Shown here: piece by piece, positions 1 through 6,805 of the stretch
How the letters are laid out: every line of letters begins with the position of its first letter
Numbering within the stretch: position 1 is the first letter of the stretch
Origin: an uncultured Thermomicrobiales bacterium
Lineage (GTDB): Bacteria; Chloroflexota; Chloroflexia; Thermomicrobiales; UBA6265
DNA length: 7,792 nucleotides
NCBI GenBank assembly: GCA_902806365.1
Contig: CADCWJ010000668.1
Span: forward strand, 1-7,792
Direction: 5' to 3'
Position numbers and translations under genes: made by a program
The notes under the pieces: generated by a model
What the model was told of the DNA's origin: nothing
The model's input: the letters and a program-made list of their open reading frames with translations, nothing else
The model's database searches: none

Positions 1-1566
1 CGGGTCACGAACGAAGAGTGGCCGAGGGTGATCAGCACCCGCCTGATCGTGAACGACGGCAGCCGGTACTTCGGTCCGTATACCTCCGCCGGCGCCGCGT
101 TCAAGACGATCAATCTTCTGAACCGGCTGTTCCCCTATCGCAAGTGCGACAAGAAAATCACCGGGCACGACGATGTCTGCCTCTACTACCACATGCACCA
201 ATGCACCGCGCCATGCATCTCGGCAGTGGAACGGCCGGTGTATATGAAGTCGGTCGACGACGCGGCGAAGTTCCTCTCGGGTCGGGGCGAGGAAATTGTC
301 TCCAGCCTGGAAGAAGAGATGGCACAGGCTTCGGACGCCTGGAACTTCGAGCGCGCCGCCGAGCTTCGGGACCGGCTCAGCGCGGTGACTCACGTCCTGG
401 AGCGCCAGAAGGTCGTTACCTCGCGGGACACCAACGCCGACATCATCGCCGTCGCCAAGGGCGCGGGCGGCGACGCGGCGGTACAGGTCGGCTTCCTGCG
501 GAACGGCAAGATCATCGGGCTCGAGTTCTTCCCGATGCGGGCCACGATCGATGATGATCCACGCGAGATCGTTTCCGGATTCGTCTCGCAGTTCTACGCC
601 GACGCCGCGGTCGTACCGCCGCGGCTGATGCTCCAGCATCCGCTTCCCGACGCCGAGCAGGCATTGATCGCCGGCTGGCTGGCAGAGCGTCGAGGCGGCA
701 AGGTCGAGGTCAGCGTGCCGCAGCGCGGGCCGAACCGCGGGCTGGTCGAGATGGTCGCCAAGAGCGCCGACGAAAACCTCGAACAATCGCGGCTCAAATT
801 CCTCTCCGACGAGATGAAGATGACCGGCGCGATGTCGGAGCTGGCGGCCGCGCTCGACCTGCCGCGGCTGCCCCGCCGGATCGAGTGCTACGATATTTCC
901 AATCTCCAGGGCACCAATCCGGTCGCGAGCATGGTGGTGTTTGAGGATGGCAAGCCGGCCAAGAAGGAATACCGGCGATTTACGATCAAGACGATCACCG
1001 GCGCGAACGACTTCGCGATGATGAACGAGGTGATCAAGCGCCGTTTCCGCCGCGCCGCCGAAACCGCCAACGATGCCGCTGCCGGTGGGGCGGACGACGA
1101 TGCCACGACGAACGGGAGCGGAGACAGGGACGGGAAGTGGAACAGGCTGCCCGACCTGGTGATCGTCGATGGGGGCAAGGGTCAGCTTGGGGCGGCGCTG
1201 GAAGGGTTGAACGAGGTCGGGATGGTGGTGCCGATCTGCGGCCTGGCGAAGGAGCAGGAGGAGATCTTCCTGCCCGGGCGCAGCGACTCCATCATGCTTC
1301 CCCGCGATTCGCAGGCGCTCTTCCTGGTCCAGCGGGTCCGGGACGAGGCGCACCGGTTCGCGGTCACCTTTCACCGGAGCCGGCGCTCCAAGGCGGCGTT
1401 CCATTCGCGCCTCGACGATGTCCCGGGCATCGGACCAACCCGAAAAAAGGCCCTCATCCGGGCCTTCGGGTCGGTCCGGGGAGTCAAGAACGCCACGGTC
1501 GAGGAGCTGGTCGCGGTCGAGGGGATCACCCCGGCGATCGCGGATCAGATCAAATCGGTGCTCTAG
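1..1566 (+). CDS. uvrC: UvrABC excinuclease subunit C, 5'-truncated by the window edge
   Basis: UvrC is the dual-incision nuclease of nucleotide excision repair, recruited to damaged DNA by UvrA-UvrB. The frame is open from base 1 and 521 residues are visible. Family members have about 600 to 620, so roughly 100 N-terminal residues, including most of the GIY-YIG nuclease domain (3' incision), lie outside. What remains, numbered from base 1: the family segment ending in YFGPYTSA (23-30); four cysteines C49, C60, C68 and C72 in the spacing of the UvrC iron-sulfur site; a UVR motif (about 86-130, with FERAAELRD) that binds UvrB; an RNase H-like 5'-incision domain with D298 (ECYDIS), D390 (LVIVDGGKG) and H451 (DEAHRF); and a C-terminal tandem helix-hairpin-helix region (about 470-521, PGIGPTRKKAL and VEGITPAIA). 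An acidic, low-complexity insert occupies about 352-382. The GTG at 28 is internal to the conserved part and is not the start. Confidence 0.97.
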   Translation, partial: RVTNEEWPRVISTRLIVNDGSRYFGPYTSAGAAFKTINLLNRLFPYRKCDKKITGHDDVCLYYHMHQCTAPCISAVERPVYMKSVDDAAKFLSGRGEEIVSSLEEEMAQASDAWNFERAAELRDRLSAVTHVLERQKVVTSRDTNADIIAVAKGAGGDAAVQVGFLRNGKIIGLEFFPMRATIDDDPREIVSGFVSQFYADAAVVPPRLMLQHPLPDAEQALIAGWLAERRGGKVEVSVPQRGPNRGLVEMVAKSADENLEQSRLKFLSDEMKMTGAMSELAAALDLPRLPRRIECYDISNLQGTNPVASMVVFEDGKPAKKEYRRFTIKTITGANDFAMMNEVIKRRFRRAAETANDAAAGGADDDATTNGSGDRDGKWNRLPDLVIVDGGKGQLGAALEGLNEVGMVVPICGLAKEQEEIFLPGRSDSIMLPRDSQALFLVQRVRDEAHRFAVTFHRSRRSKAAFHSRLDDVPGIGPTRKKALIRAFGSVRGVKNATVEELVAVEGITPAIADQIKSVL

Positions 1567-1607
1567 TTGCGCAGGCGCGACAGGAGCCCGGGAAAGGCAC
1601 GATCGGG

Positions 1608-2300
1608 GTGACCATCCTGACCCTTGAGGAACCACGAGCCCTGGAGCGTGCGATCGCGTCGATCCAGCACGGGGGAGTGATCGCCTTTCCGACCGATACG
1701 GTGTACGGCCTCGGCGGTTCGCTCGCCTATCCTGAGGCGCTGGAGCGAATCTTCGCGATCAAGGGGCGCGACCGCACACGCCCGCTCCCCGTATTGCTTG
1801 CCTCGCCGTCAGACCTCTCGATCGTGACCGCGAGCGTCTCTCCGGCGTTGCGGGAGATGGCGCGGCTCTTCTGGCCCGGGCCGCTGACAATCGCCCTGCC
1901 GGCGCTGGAGACCTTGCCGGCGCAGGTCGTCGCCCACGACAACACCGTGGGCGTCCGGGTGCCGGATCATTCGGTGGCGCTGACGATCGCGCAACGCTGC
2001 GGGGGCGCGATCGCGGTGACGAGCGCCAATATCTCGGGCATGCCGCCCGCCTGCCGGGGCGACGAGATCGATCCGGTGCTGGCCGATCAGATCGATCTCG
2101 TCCTCGATGGAGGGATCGCGCCGTGCGGCCGACCCTCGTCGGTGATACGTGACGACGGTGATACCATCGTCGTGATTCGTGAGGGAGCGATTCCGACGGC
2201 GGACCTGATGGCGGCCTGGGACCGTGTGCGGGCCGACAGCACTGGAGGGTCCGGTGACCCGGATCAACTCCTGGAGGCGGGCACTCCAGCGCGCTCATGA
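1608..2300 (+). CDS. tsaC: L-threonylcarbamoyladenylate synthase, TsaC/YrdC/YwlC type
   Basis: The enzyme makes threonylcarbamoyl-AMP from threonine, bicarbonate and ATP in the cytoplasm. TsaBDE-type partners, not seen here, then transfer the group to A37 of ANN-decoding tRNAs (t6A). The 230-residue product is a single YrdC domain and lacks the extra C-terminal domain of the longer Sua5 form (about 340 residues). Visible family motifs are PTDTVYGLGG (28-37), K52 and R54 in the nucleotide-binding loop, FWPGPLT (88-94), VGVRVPDH (114-121), TSANISG with the SxN pair (138-144), SSVI (177-180) and REGAI (191-195). GTG 1608 is the first start codon in frame after the uvrC stop, with a GAAAGG-like purine stretch about 11 bases upstream; the family's usual N-terminus fits. 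The frame runs open far back into uvrC, but that part is a shadow. It sits 41 bases after uvrC and 43 before the membrane gene. YciO-like paralogues are the main alternative. Confidence 0.9.
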   Translation: MTILTLEEPRALERAIASIQHGGVIAFPTDTVYGLGGSLAYPEALERIFAIKGRDRTRPLPVLLASPSDLSIVTASVSPALREMARLFWPGPLTIALPALETLPAQVVAHDNTVGVRVPDHSVALTIAQRCGGAIAVTSANISGMPPACRGDEIDPVLADQIDLVLDGGIAPCGRPSSVIRDDGDTIVVIREGAIPTADLMAAWDRVRADSTGGSGDPDQLLEAGTPARS

Positions 2301-2343
2301 TATCGAACATCACCGCGGTCGACGTAGGGACAGAGACAAGCGT

Positions 2344-3312
2344 ATGAACCAGGGCGATTCGGTCAATCGAGACGCTCGGCGAAGGCCGGGCGCGCAGCGC
2401 GTCGAGCGACGTCTGATTGACTTACCCGACAGCGCCGAGGAGCGAGACGATGACCACAAGATCTTCGGGCTCGGGATCGCCAAGGCGGAAACGCGGCAGC
2501 CCGCCTATGGTCAGGGCATCGTGATCAGCCTCCTCACCGCCGGCGCCGTGCTCCTGCTCGCGATCATCGCGATCGGCGAAGGCGATCGGAGCGACCCGCC
2601 GATCCTGCAGCGGACCGATCAGATCTTCTGGATCATCGCCGCGTTCGTACTGCTGATCGCGGCCGGTGGAGCCCAGTACGCCGAGCGCACCGCTGCGCGG
2701 GCGGCAGCGGCGGTGGGACATCCGCGTCCGACGACGACCCTGGCAACGGCCTGGGCGGTCCCGCTGGTTTCCGCGATCGCGGCGATCATGCTGGTCGCGA
2801 CCTATCACAACCGCCCGATGCTGGTGGTCGGACCGTTGATCGCCTTTTTCGGAACGGCGGGCGCGCTGCTCTCGCGCGATCTTCTCGACGAGGCCGATGA
2901 GCAATCCAATCGCGTGGCCTCGGTGATCCACACGCTCGTGGTCCACGCCATCGCGTTTCTGGCATTCAGCGCAATCTACCTCAACAAACTGGACACTTGG
3001 ATATCGGCGCCGTTCGTCGGCGCGATCGGAGGTGTCCTGATCCTGGAGACGCTGGAGCGCGGAGGAATCGCGGCACCGCAACGAATCTTCTACGCGACCA
3101 TCGGTGGGTTCGTGATCGGAGAGGTCATGGTAGCTCTCAACTGGTGGCCGTCGTATGGATGGACGGGGGGGGCGGTACTCCTGGTGATCTTCTACATTAC
3201 CGCCGGCCTGCTGCTCGTCCGAGCCCAGCATCAGCGGGTGCGTCGTCGCGATCTGATCGAGTTCGGCGGGGTTGGCGGGCTCTTCTTGCTCTTGCTCGCG
3301 TTTCTCGCCTGA
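2344..3312 (+). CDS. Nine-helix integral membrane protein of unknown function
   Basis: I do not recognise this 322-residue protein. It has a charged, soluble N-terminal stretch (1-56, with RRR at 11-13 and an acidic EERDDD patch). About nine hydrophobic segments follow, near 57-78, 93-113, 133-154, 158-177, 191-213, 219-236, 248-268, 273-293 and 305-322. Basic loops after segments 2 (AERTAARAA) and 8 (RVRRRD) and an acidic loop after segment 1 fit an N-terminus-in, C-terminus-out topology. The protein ends inside the last hydrophobic segment with no tail. No signal peptide, ATP-binding motif, transporter signature or catalytic motif is visible; short polar loops argue against a large extracellular domain. 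ATG 2344 is preferred, with AGGGA 13 bases upstream. An in-frame GTG at 2224 would overlap the preceding gene by 77 bases and add an Arg-rich, non-membrane leader. A G8 run lies in segment 8. A role as a lineage-specific DUF-type membrane protein is possible but unproven. Confidence 0.82.
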   Translation: MNQGDSVNRDARRRPGAQRVERRLIDLPDSAEERDDDHKIFGLGIAKAETRQPAYGQGIVISLLTAGAVLLLAIIAIGEGDRSDPPILQRTDQIFWIIAAFVLLIAAGGAQYAERTAARAAAAVGHPRPTTTLATAWAVPLVSAIAAIMLVATYHNRPMLVVGPLIAFFGTAGALLSRDLLDEADEQSNRVASVIHTLVVHAIAFLAFSAIYLNKLDTWISAPFVGAIGGVLILETLERGGIAAPQRIFYATIGGFVIGEVMVALNWWPSYGWTGGAVLLVIFYITAGLLLVRAQHQRVRRRDLIEFGGVGGLFLLLLAFLA

Positions 3313-3345
3313 CGAACGCCGTCTTCGTCGCCATCGCCGACTCAC

Positions 3346-3349
3346 GGAG
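3346..3349 (+). promoter_or_regulatory. Ribosome binding site of the small helical protein gene
   Basis: GGAG lies 7 bases before ATG 3357. It supports the short 72-codon reading over any upstream start: the same frame is open back to about 2997 but runs there through the conserved membrane-protein gene. It is the cleanest Shine-Dalgarno site in the + strand gene run, which suggests that this tiny gene is really translated. Confidence 0.65.
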
Positions 3350-3356
3350 AGCCGTC

Positions 3357-3575
3357 ATGTCTGACAATATCGTCCCGTTCCGAACCTCCTCTAGCGCCAG
3401 GACGTCGTCCGGCGGGGAGATGTACGACCTGCTTTCGAAAATCGACGAGCTCGAAGAGCTCCTGGAAACGCTCGACGAGTTCGGGATCACGACTCGTGCG
3501 GAACTCGTCGACATGATTTCCCGTCTGGAGGCGGACGCCGCTCTCCGCGACGCCGGCAAGCCGCCACATCGCTGA
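3357..3575 (+). CDS. Small acidic helical protein (72 aa), unknown function
   Basis: I do not recognise this protein. Its sequence has three parts. First comes a short N-terminal peptide, MSDNIVPFRT, followed by a Ser/Thr/Gly-rich linker (11-20). Next is a strongly amphipathic, Leu/Glu-rich helix (about 22-41, DELEELLETLDE) with coiled-coil character. After a turn at FGI comes a second helix beginning at an N-capping TTRAEL (about 45-62). The tail GKPPHR is probably disordered. There is no membrane segment, cysteine or metal site. A good Shine-Dalgarno (GGAG, 7-base spacing), a start just after the membrane gene and a stop 17 bases before rarA support a real gene. The frame keeps G/C-rich third positions, as in neighbouring genes. 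A helical hairpin of this size usually acts by binding a partner or self-associating. That is inference; the RarA ATPase or the upstream membrane protein are the obvious candidates by position only. Confidence 0.75.
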   Translation: MSDNIVPFRTSSSARTSSGGEMYDLLSKIDELEELLETLDEFGITTRAELVDMISRLEADAALRDAGKPPHR

Positions 3576-3592
3576 TCGCGGGCTGACAACAC

Positions 3593-4996
3593 ATGACGAT
3601 CGATATCTTCGAGGCCAACCGCCAGCGCCAGCTCTCGGCGCATGGCCCGCTCGCAACGCGGATGCGCCCGCGCTCGCTGGATGAGCTCGTCGGTCAGGAG
3701 CATGTGCTCGGCCCGGGCTCCTTGCTGCGCAAGGCGATCGAGTCGGACCGGCTGGCGTCGATCATCCTTTGGGGCCCGCCTGGCTCCGGCAAGACGACCC
3801 TCGCCCGGATCATCGCGACGACGACCAACGCGGCGTTCACCTCCGTTTCGGCGGTCACCTCCGGCGTGGCAGAGCTGCGCAAGGCGATCGCCGATGCCCG
3901 CGACCGGCTTGGGATGCGGGGCGAACGGACGGTCCTTTTCATCGACGAGATTCACCGATTCAACAAGGCGCAGCAGGATTCGATCCTGCCGTACGTCGAA
4001 GATGGAACGGTCGTCATGATCGGGGCAACGACCGAGAATCCCTCGTTCGAGGTCAACGCTCCCCTCCTCTCACGTTCCCGGGTCATAACGCTTCACGCGC
4101 TCGACGACGCGCATATCAGCCAGATCGCGACCCGGGCCCTCGCCGACCACGAGCGTGGGCTGGGCGCCGAGAATCTCTCGCTGGCGGACGACGCCCTTGC
4201 CCTGCTCGCGAACATGGCGAACGGTGATGCCCGGTTCGCCCTCAACACCCTTGAAGTCGCGGCAGCCGGTGCTGGTGAAGACCGGTTGATTACGGCGAAG
4301 CTGATCGAGGAGGCCGCCCAACGCCGCGCGGCAACGTACGACAAGGACGGCGACGATCATTTCGATGCGATCTCCGCACTCCACAAGACGATCCGGGGCT
4401 CGGACGCGGACGCGGCGCTGTATTGGCTGGCCCGGATGCTGGAGCGTGGCGACGATCCGCTTTATGTCGCTCGCCGGCTGGTCCGGTTCGCGTCGGAAGA
4501 CGTCGGGCTGGCCGATCCGCAGGCGCTGGAGTTGGCGATGGCGGCCCAGCAGGCGGTTCACTTCATCGGCATGCCAGAGGGTGCGCTGGCCCTTGCCGAG
4601 CTGACGATCTACCTCTCCCTGGCACCCAAGAGCAACGCCGTCTACGTCGCCTACGGGGCGGCAGTCGAGGACGTCGCCCGCACCCGCAATGACCCGGTGC
4701 CGCTGCACCTCCGCAACGCGCCCACACGAATGATGAAGGAGATGGGCTTCGGCGACGGCTACAAGTACGCGCACGACTTCGAAGGTGGCATCGTTGGTCA
4801 GGAGAACCTGCCGCCGAATATCGCGGGACGGACCTATTACCGGCCGGTGGATCGCGGGTTCGAGCGCGACCTGAAGCGCCGGATGCAGCGGATCAGGGAG
4901 ATCTACGCCGCAACGGATGACGGCATCGCCCGGATGCCAGCCGATGCCAACCCCTCCGCCGCGGATGGGTCGAATCCGAAAGGCGAACCGCGCTGA
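3593..4996 (+). CDS. rarA: Replication-associated recombination protein A (RarA/MgsA), AAA+ ATPase
   Basis: RarA (MgsA; eukaryotic WRNIP1/Mgs1) is a tetrameric AAA+ ATPase related to clamp-loader subunits. It acts at stalled or gapped replication forks with SSB. The 467-residue length fits the family. In order: the N-terminal family block RMRPRSLDELVGQEH (23-37); Walker A GPPGSGKTT (61-69); Walker B VLFIDEIHRFNKAQQD (114-129); sensor 1 GATTENPSF (144-152); an arginine-finger region LLSRSRV (158-164); sensor 2 near GDARFALNTLE (211-221); then the C-terminal tetramerisation domain with SEDVGLADP (301-309), APKSNAVY (344-351) and GYKYAHDFEGG (389-399). The last 25 or so residues are low-complexity and probably disordered. 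ATG 3593 gives the usual N-terminus (IDIFEANRQ). No good Shine-Dalgarno precedes it, so translation may depend on ribosomes finishing the small gene 17 bases upstream. Its stop shares one base with the rph start. Confidence 0.97.
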   Translation: MTIDIFEANRQRQLSAHGPLATRMRPRSLDELVGQEHVLGPGSLLRKAIESDRLASIILWGPPGSGKTTLARIIATTTNAAFTSVSAVTSGVAELRKAIADARDRLGMRGERTVLFIDEIHRFNKAQQDSILPYVEDGTVVMIGATTENPSFEVNAPLLSRSRVITLHALDDAHISQIATRALADHERGLGAENLSLADDALALLANMANGDARFALNTLEVAAAGAGEDRLITAKLIEEAAQRRAATYDKDGDDHFDAISALHKTIRGSDADAALYWLARMLERGDDPLYVARRLVRFASEDVGLADPQALELAMAAQQAVHFIGMPEGALALAELTIYLSLAPKSNAVYVAYGAAVEDVARTRNDPVPLHLRNAPTRMMKEMGFGDGYKYAHDFEGGIVGQENLPPNIAGRTYYRPVDRGFERDLKRRMQRIREIYAATDDGIARMPADANPSAADGSNPKGEPR

Positions 4997-5745
4997 TGAC
5001 CATCTCCGTTCCCCTGTCGCGCCTGCACGACCGCGCCACTGATGCATTGCGCCCGCTCACGATCGAGCCGAACGCGCTGCCGAACGCTGAGGGCTCGGCC
5101 CTCATCAAGCTCGGTGACACCCATGTCCTGTGTTCCGCCACGGTCGATGACCACGTGCCGCGCTGGATGAAGGGCAAGGGCAGCGGCTGGGTGACCGCCG
5201 AATATGCGATGTTGCCACGTTCCACATCGACCCGAACGCGGCGCGAGGCGGTGGACGGCAAGCAGGGAGGCCGCACGGTCGAGATTCAGCGGCTGATCGG
5301 GCGTGCCCTCCGGACGGTGGTGGACCTGGGGGCGCTGGGAGAGCGACAGATCATCCTCGACTGTGACGTGATCCGGGCCGACGCCGGCACACGCTGCGCG
5401 GCGATCACGGGCGCTTACGTCGCCCTGTCGCTTGCCTGTCGCGGTCTGGTGGAATCGGGTCGGATCCGGAAGAGCCCGATCAAGGCAGCGGTCGCGGCGG
5501 TCAGCGTCGGTGTCGTCCGGGGCGTTCCGCTGCTCGACCTCGACTACAGCGAGGATGCGCGGGCGGATGTGGACATGAACGTCGTGATGACGGATGCCAG
5601 CGCGTTCGTCGAGATTCAGGGCACGGCGGAGAAGGAGCCGTTTTCGCCCGCAACGCTCGATATGCTGCTGGTCCTGGCGAGCACGGGACTGGATCACCTC
5701 TTCGCCGCCCAGAGAGACGCGCTCGCCCTCGCGGCCACATCGTGA
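4996..5745 (+). CDS. rph: Ribonuclease PH (tRNA nucleotidyltransferase)
   Basis: RNase PH is a phosphate-dependent 3'-5' exoribonuclease that trims tRNA 3' ends in the cytoplasm, releasing nucleoside diphosphates, and forms a hexameric ring. The 249-residue length is normal. Visible features: the N-terminal LRPLTI block (18-23); TAEYAMLPRST (68-78) with the conserved arginines around 80-83; GRTVEIQRLIGRALR (92-106); the phosphate-binding GER (115-117); DCDVIRAD (122-129) and GTR (131-133); and the acidic catalytic segment DLDYSEDARADVDMNVVM (181-198), with D181 and D187 at the likely metal-binding positions; then EIQGTAE (206-212). Two usual glycines differ: the start block has HDR where RxDGR is common, and the DGGTR motif reads DAGTR. 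ATG 4996 overlaps the rarA stop (TGATG), with GAAAGG 12 bases upstream, so translational coupling is likely. Confidence 0.97.
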   Translation: MTISVPLSRLHDRATDALRPLTIEPNALPNAEGSALIKLGDTHVLCSATVDDHVPRWMKGKGSGWVTAEYAMLPRSTSTRTRREAVDGKQGGRTVEIQRLIGRALRTVVDLGALGERQIILDCDVIRADAGTRCAAITGAYVALSLACRGLVESGRIRKSPIKAAVAAVSVGVVRGVPLLDLDYSEDARADVDMNVVMTDASAFVEIQGTAEKEPFSPATLDMLLVLASTGLDHLFAAQRDALALAATS

Positions 5746-5779
5746 ATCCTCAGTCCTCCGGGGATAAGCGGCCCAACCA

Positions 5780-6763
5780 GTGACCCATCTCGAAGTCGTG
5801 CATTCCCTGTTCGAGCCCGCCTCGCTCGTCGAGGTCATTACGCAACGATACGACGTTGGACCGGTCGCATCGTTGGCACTGCATCGCTCGTACGTCAACG
5901 ATGTCTACCGGATTGAGACCTCCGCGGGCGGCGTGTGCTTCCTCAAGATCGCGCGCCGGTCCTGGCGGAATGCGGAGGATGTGGGCTGGAATGTGGCGCT
6001 CCAGCAACATCTGCGCCGGCATCACGTCTCCGTCGCCGAGCCTGTCCCGCAGCGCAATGGCGAGATTGTGTGTGTACTCGACGCGCCGGAGGGTCAGCGT
6101 GCCGCCGTACTTTACAAGGCTACTCCGGGGACGAAGCCCCGGCCCCCGGTTCTGCCGGAACTGTATGCAAGGGTGGGGGCCGCCACGGCCCGCATGCACG
6201 ATGCGCTCGATGATTTCGACGAGCCATGTCCCCGGCCAGGCCGAACCACTCCCTGGCTGATCGAGCGTTCCGGCAGGATCATCGTCGCGTCGCTCCACCG
6301 GGCGGGAGCCGATCGCGCGTTCGTCGATCACTTCAGCCAACGACTGGCCGCCGACATCTGCACGCGCGCCGCCGGGCTCGACTGGGGCGTCTGCCATGGC
6401 GATCTGACGCTCGACAACCTCATCGTCGATCACGATGGCACAATCTCGTTTTTCGACTTCGACCTGGCGGCACCGGCATGGAGAGCATCGGACCCGAGCG
6501 GCGTCTACGCTTGGTCGCTGGAAGATCCCACGGCACGACCGCTCTGGGAGGCGTTCCTCGCCGGATATCGATCCGAGCGATCATTCACCGTTGCTGACGA
6601 GGCGGCGGTTCCTACACTGGCGGCGGCGTACGACCTCTGGGATCTCGCCCATGAGATCGAGCACTGGCGCGCGTGGAGCGGCGACTGGCGAACGACTCCA
6701 GAGATCGTCTCGAAGCGGATCGCTCGGCTTCGGCTATGGACGGCGCGGCTTGGACACACGTGA
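5780..6763 (+). CDS. Phosphotransferase, APH / homoserine kinase II-like fold, substrate unknown
   Basis: This 327-residue protein has the aminoglycoside phosphotransferase / choline kinase fold and should transfer the ATP gamma-phosphate to a small-molecule hydroxyl, or, as in SrkA (YihE), to protein. Visible: a nucleotide-binding N-lobe with a glycine-poor loop (SYVNDVYRIE, 37-46) and the ATP lysine K56 in CFLKIA; the catalytic Brenner motif HGDLTLDN (206-213), with base D208 and metal-binding N213; and DFD (226-228) in place of the kinase DFG, as is common in this family. C-terminal helices follow, rich in Trp (DLWDLAHEIEHWRAW, 286-300), probably shaping the substrate pocket. GTG 5780 is the first start after an in-frame stop at 5765; GGGGAT 15 bases upstream is a weak ribosome site. 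It follows rph by 34 bases and may share its transcript. Nothing nearby points to threonine biosynthesis or antibiotic resistance, so I give no gene name. Confidence 0.88.
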   Translation: MTHLEVVHSLFEPASLVEVITQRYDVGPVASLALHRSYVNDVYRIETSAGGVCFLKIARRSWRNAEDVGWNVALQQHLRRHHVSVAEPVPQRNGEIVCVLDAPEGQRAAVLYKATPGTKPRPPVLPELYARVGAATARMHDALDDFDEPCPRPGRTTPWLIERSGRIIVASLHRAGADRAFVDHFSQRLAADICTRAAGLDWGVCHGDLTLDNLIVDHDGTISFFDFDLAAPAWRASDPSGVYAWSLEDPTARPLWEAFLAGYRSERSFTVADEAAVPTLAAAYDLWDLAHEIEHWRAWSGDWRTTPEIVSKRIARLRLWTARLGHT

Positions 6764-6805
6764 CCATGACACCCGGATTGCCAGCGACATCCAACAGGTG
6801 CTTGC

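Noticed and set aside
28..1566. uvrC starting at the GTG at 28
   Set aside because: The frame is open to base 1 and the residues before the GTG (TNEEWPRV) fit conserved UvrC sequence; the true start is upstream of the window.
1137..1607. Long N-terminal extension of the tsaC frame into uvrC
   Set aside because: It overlaps strongly conserved UvrC catalytic and helix-hairpin-helix sequence and its translation is Arg/Gly-rich shadow; the YrdC domain begins right after GTG 1608.
2224..2343. Upstream GTG start for the membrane protein, overlapping tsaC
   Set aside because: It adds about 40 Arg-rich residues with no domain character and overlaps tsaC by 77 bases; ATG 2344 has a purine-rich site upstream.
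2422..3345. 307-codon open frame on the - strand
   Set aside because: It is antisense to the membrane-protein gene; the translation is rich in Arg, Asp and Gln with no motif, as expected from the complement of hydrophobic codons in GC-rich DNA.
5746..5779. Terminator or promoter between rph and the kinase gene
   Set aside because: Only 3-base complementary arms (GGG/CCC) and no convincing -35/-10 pair are present in the 34 bases.
4070..5898. Two long - strand open frames (4070-5047 and 4903-5898)
   Set aside because: They are antisense to rarA and rph, both with complete family motifs; the - strand translations show no recognisable domain.
5750..6433. 227-codon open frame on the - strand
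   Set aside because: It is antisense to the phosphotransferase catalytic region and has no recognisable motif.
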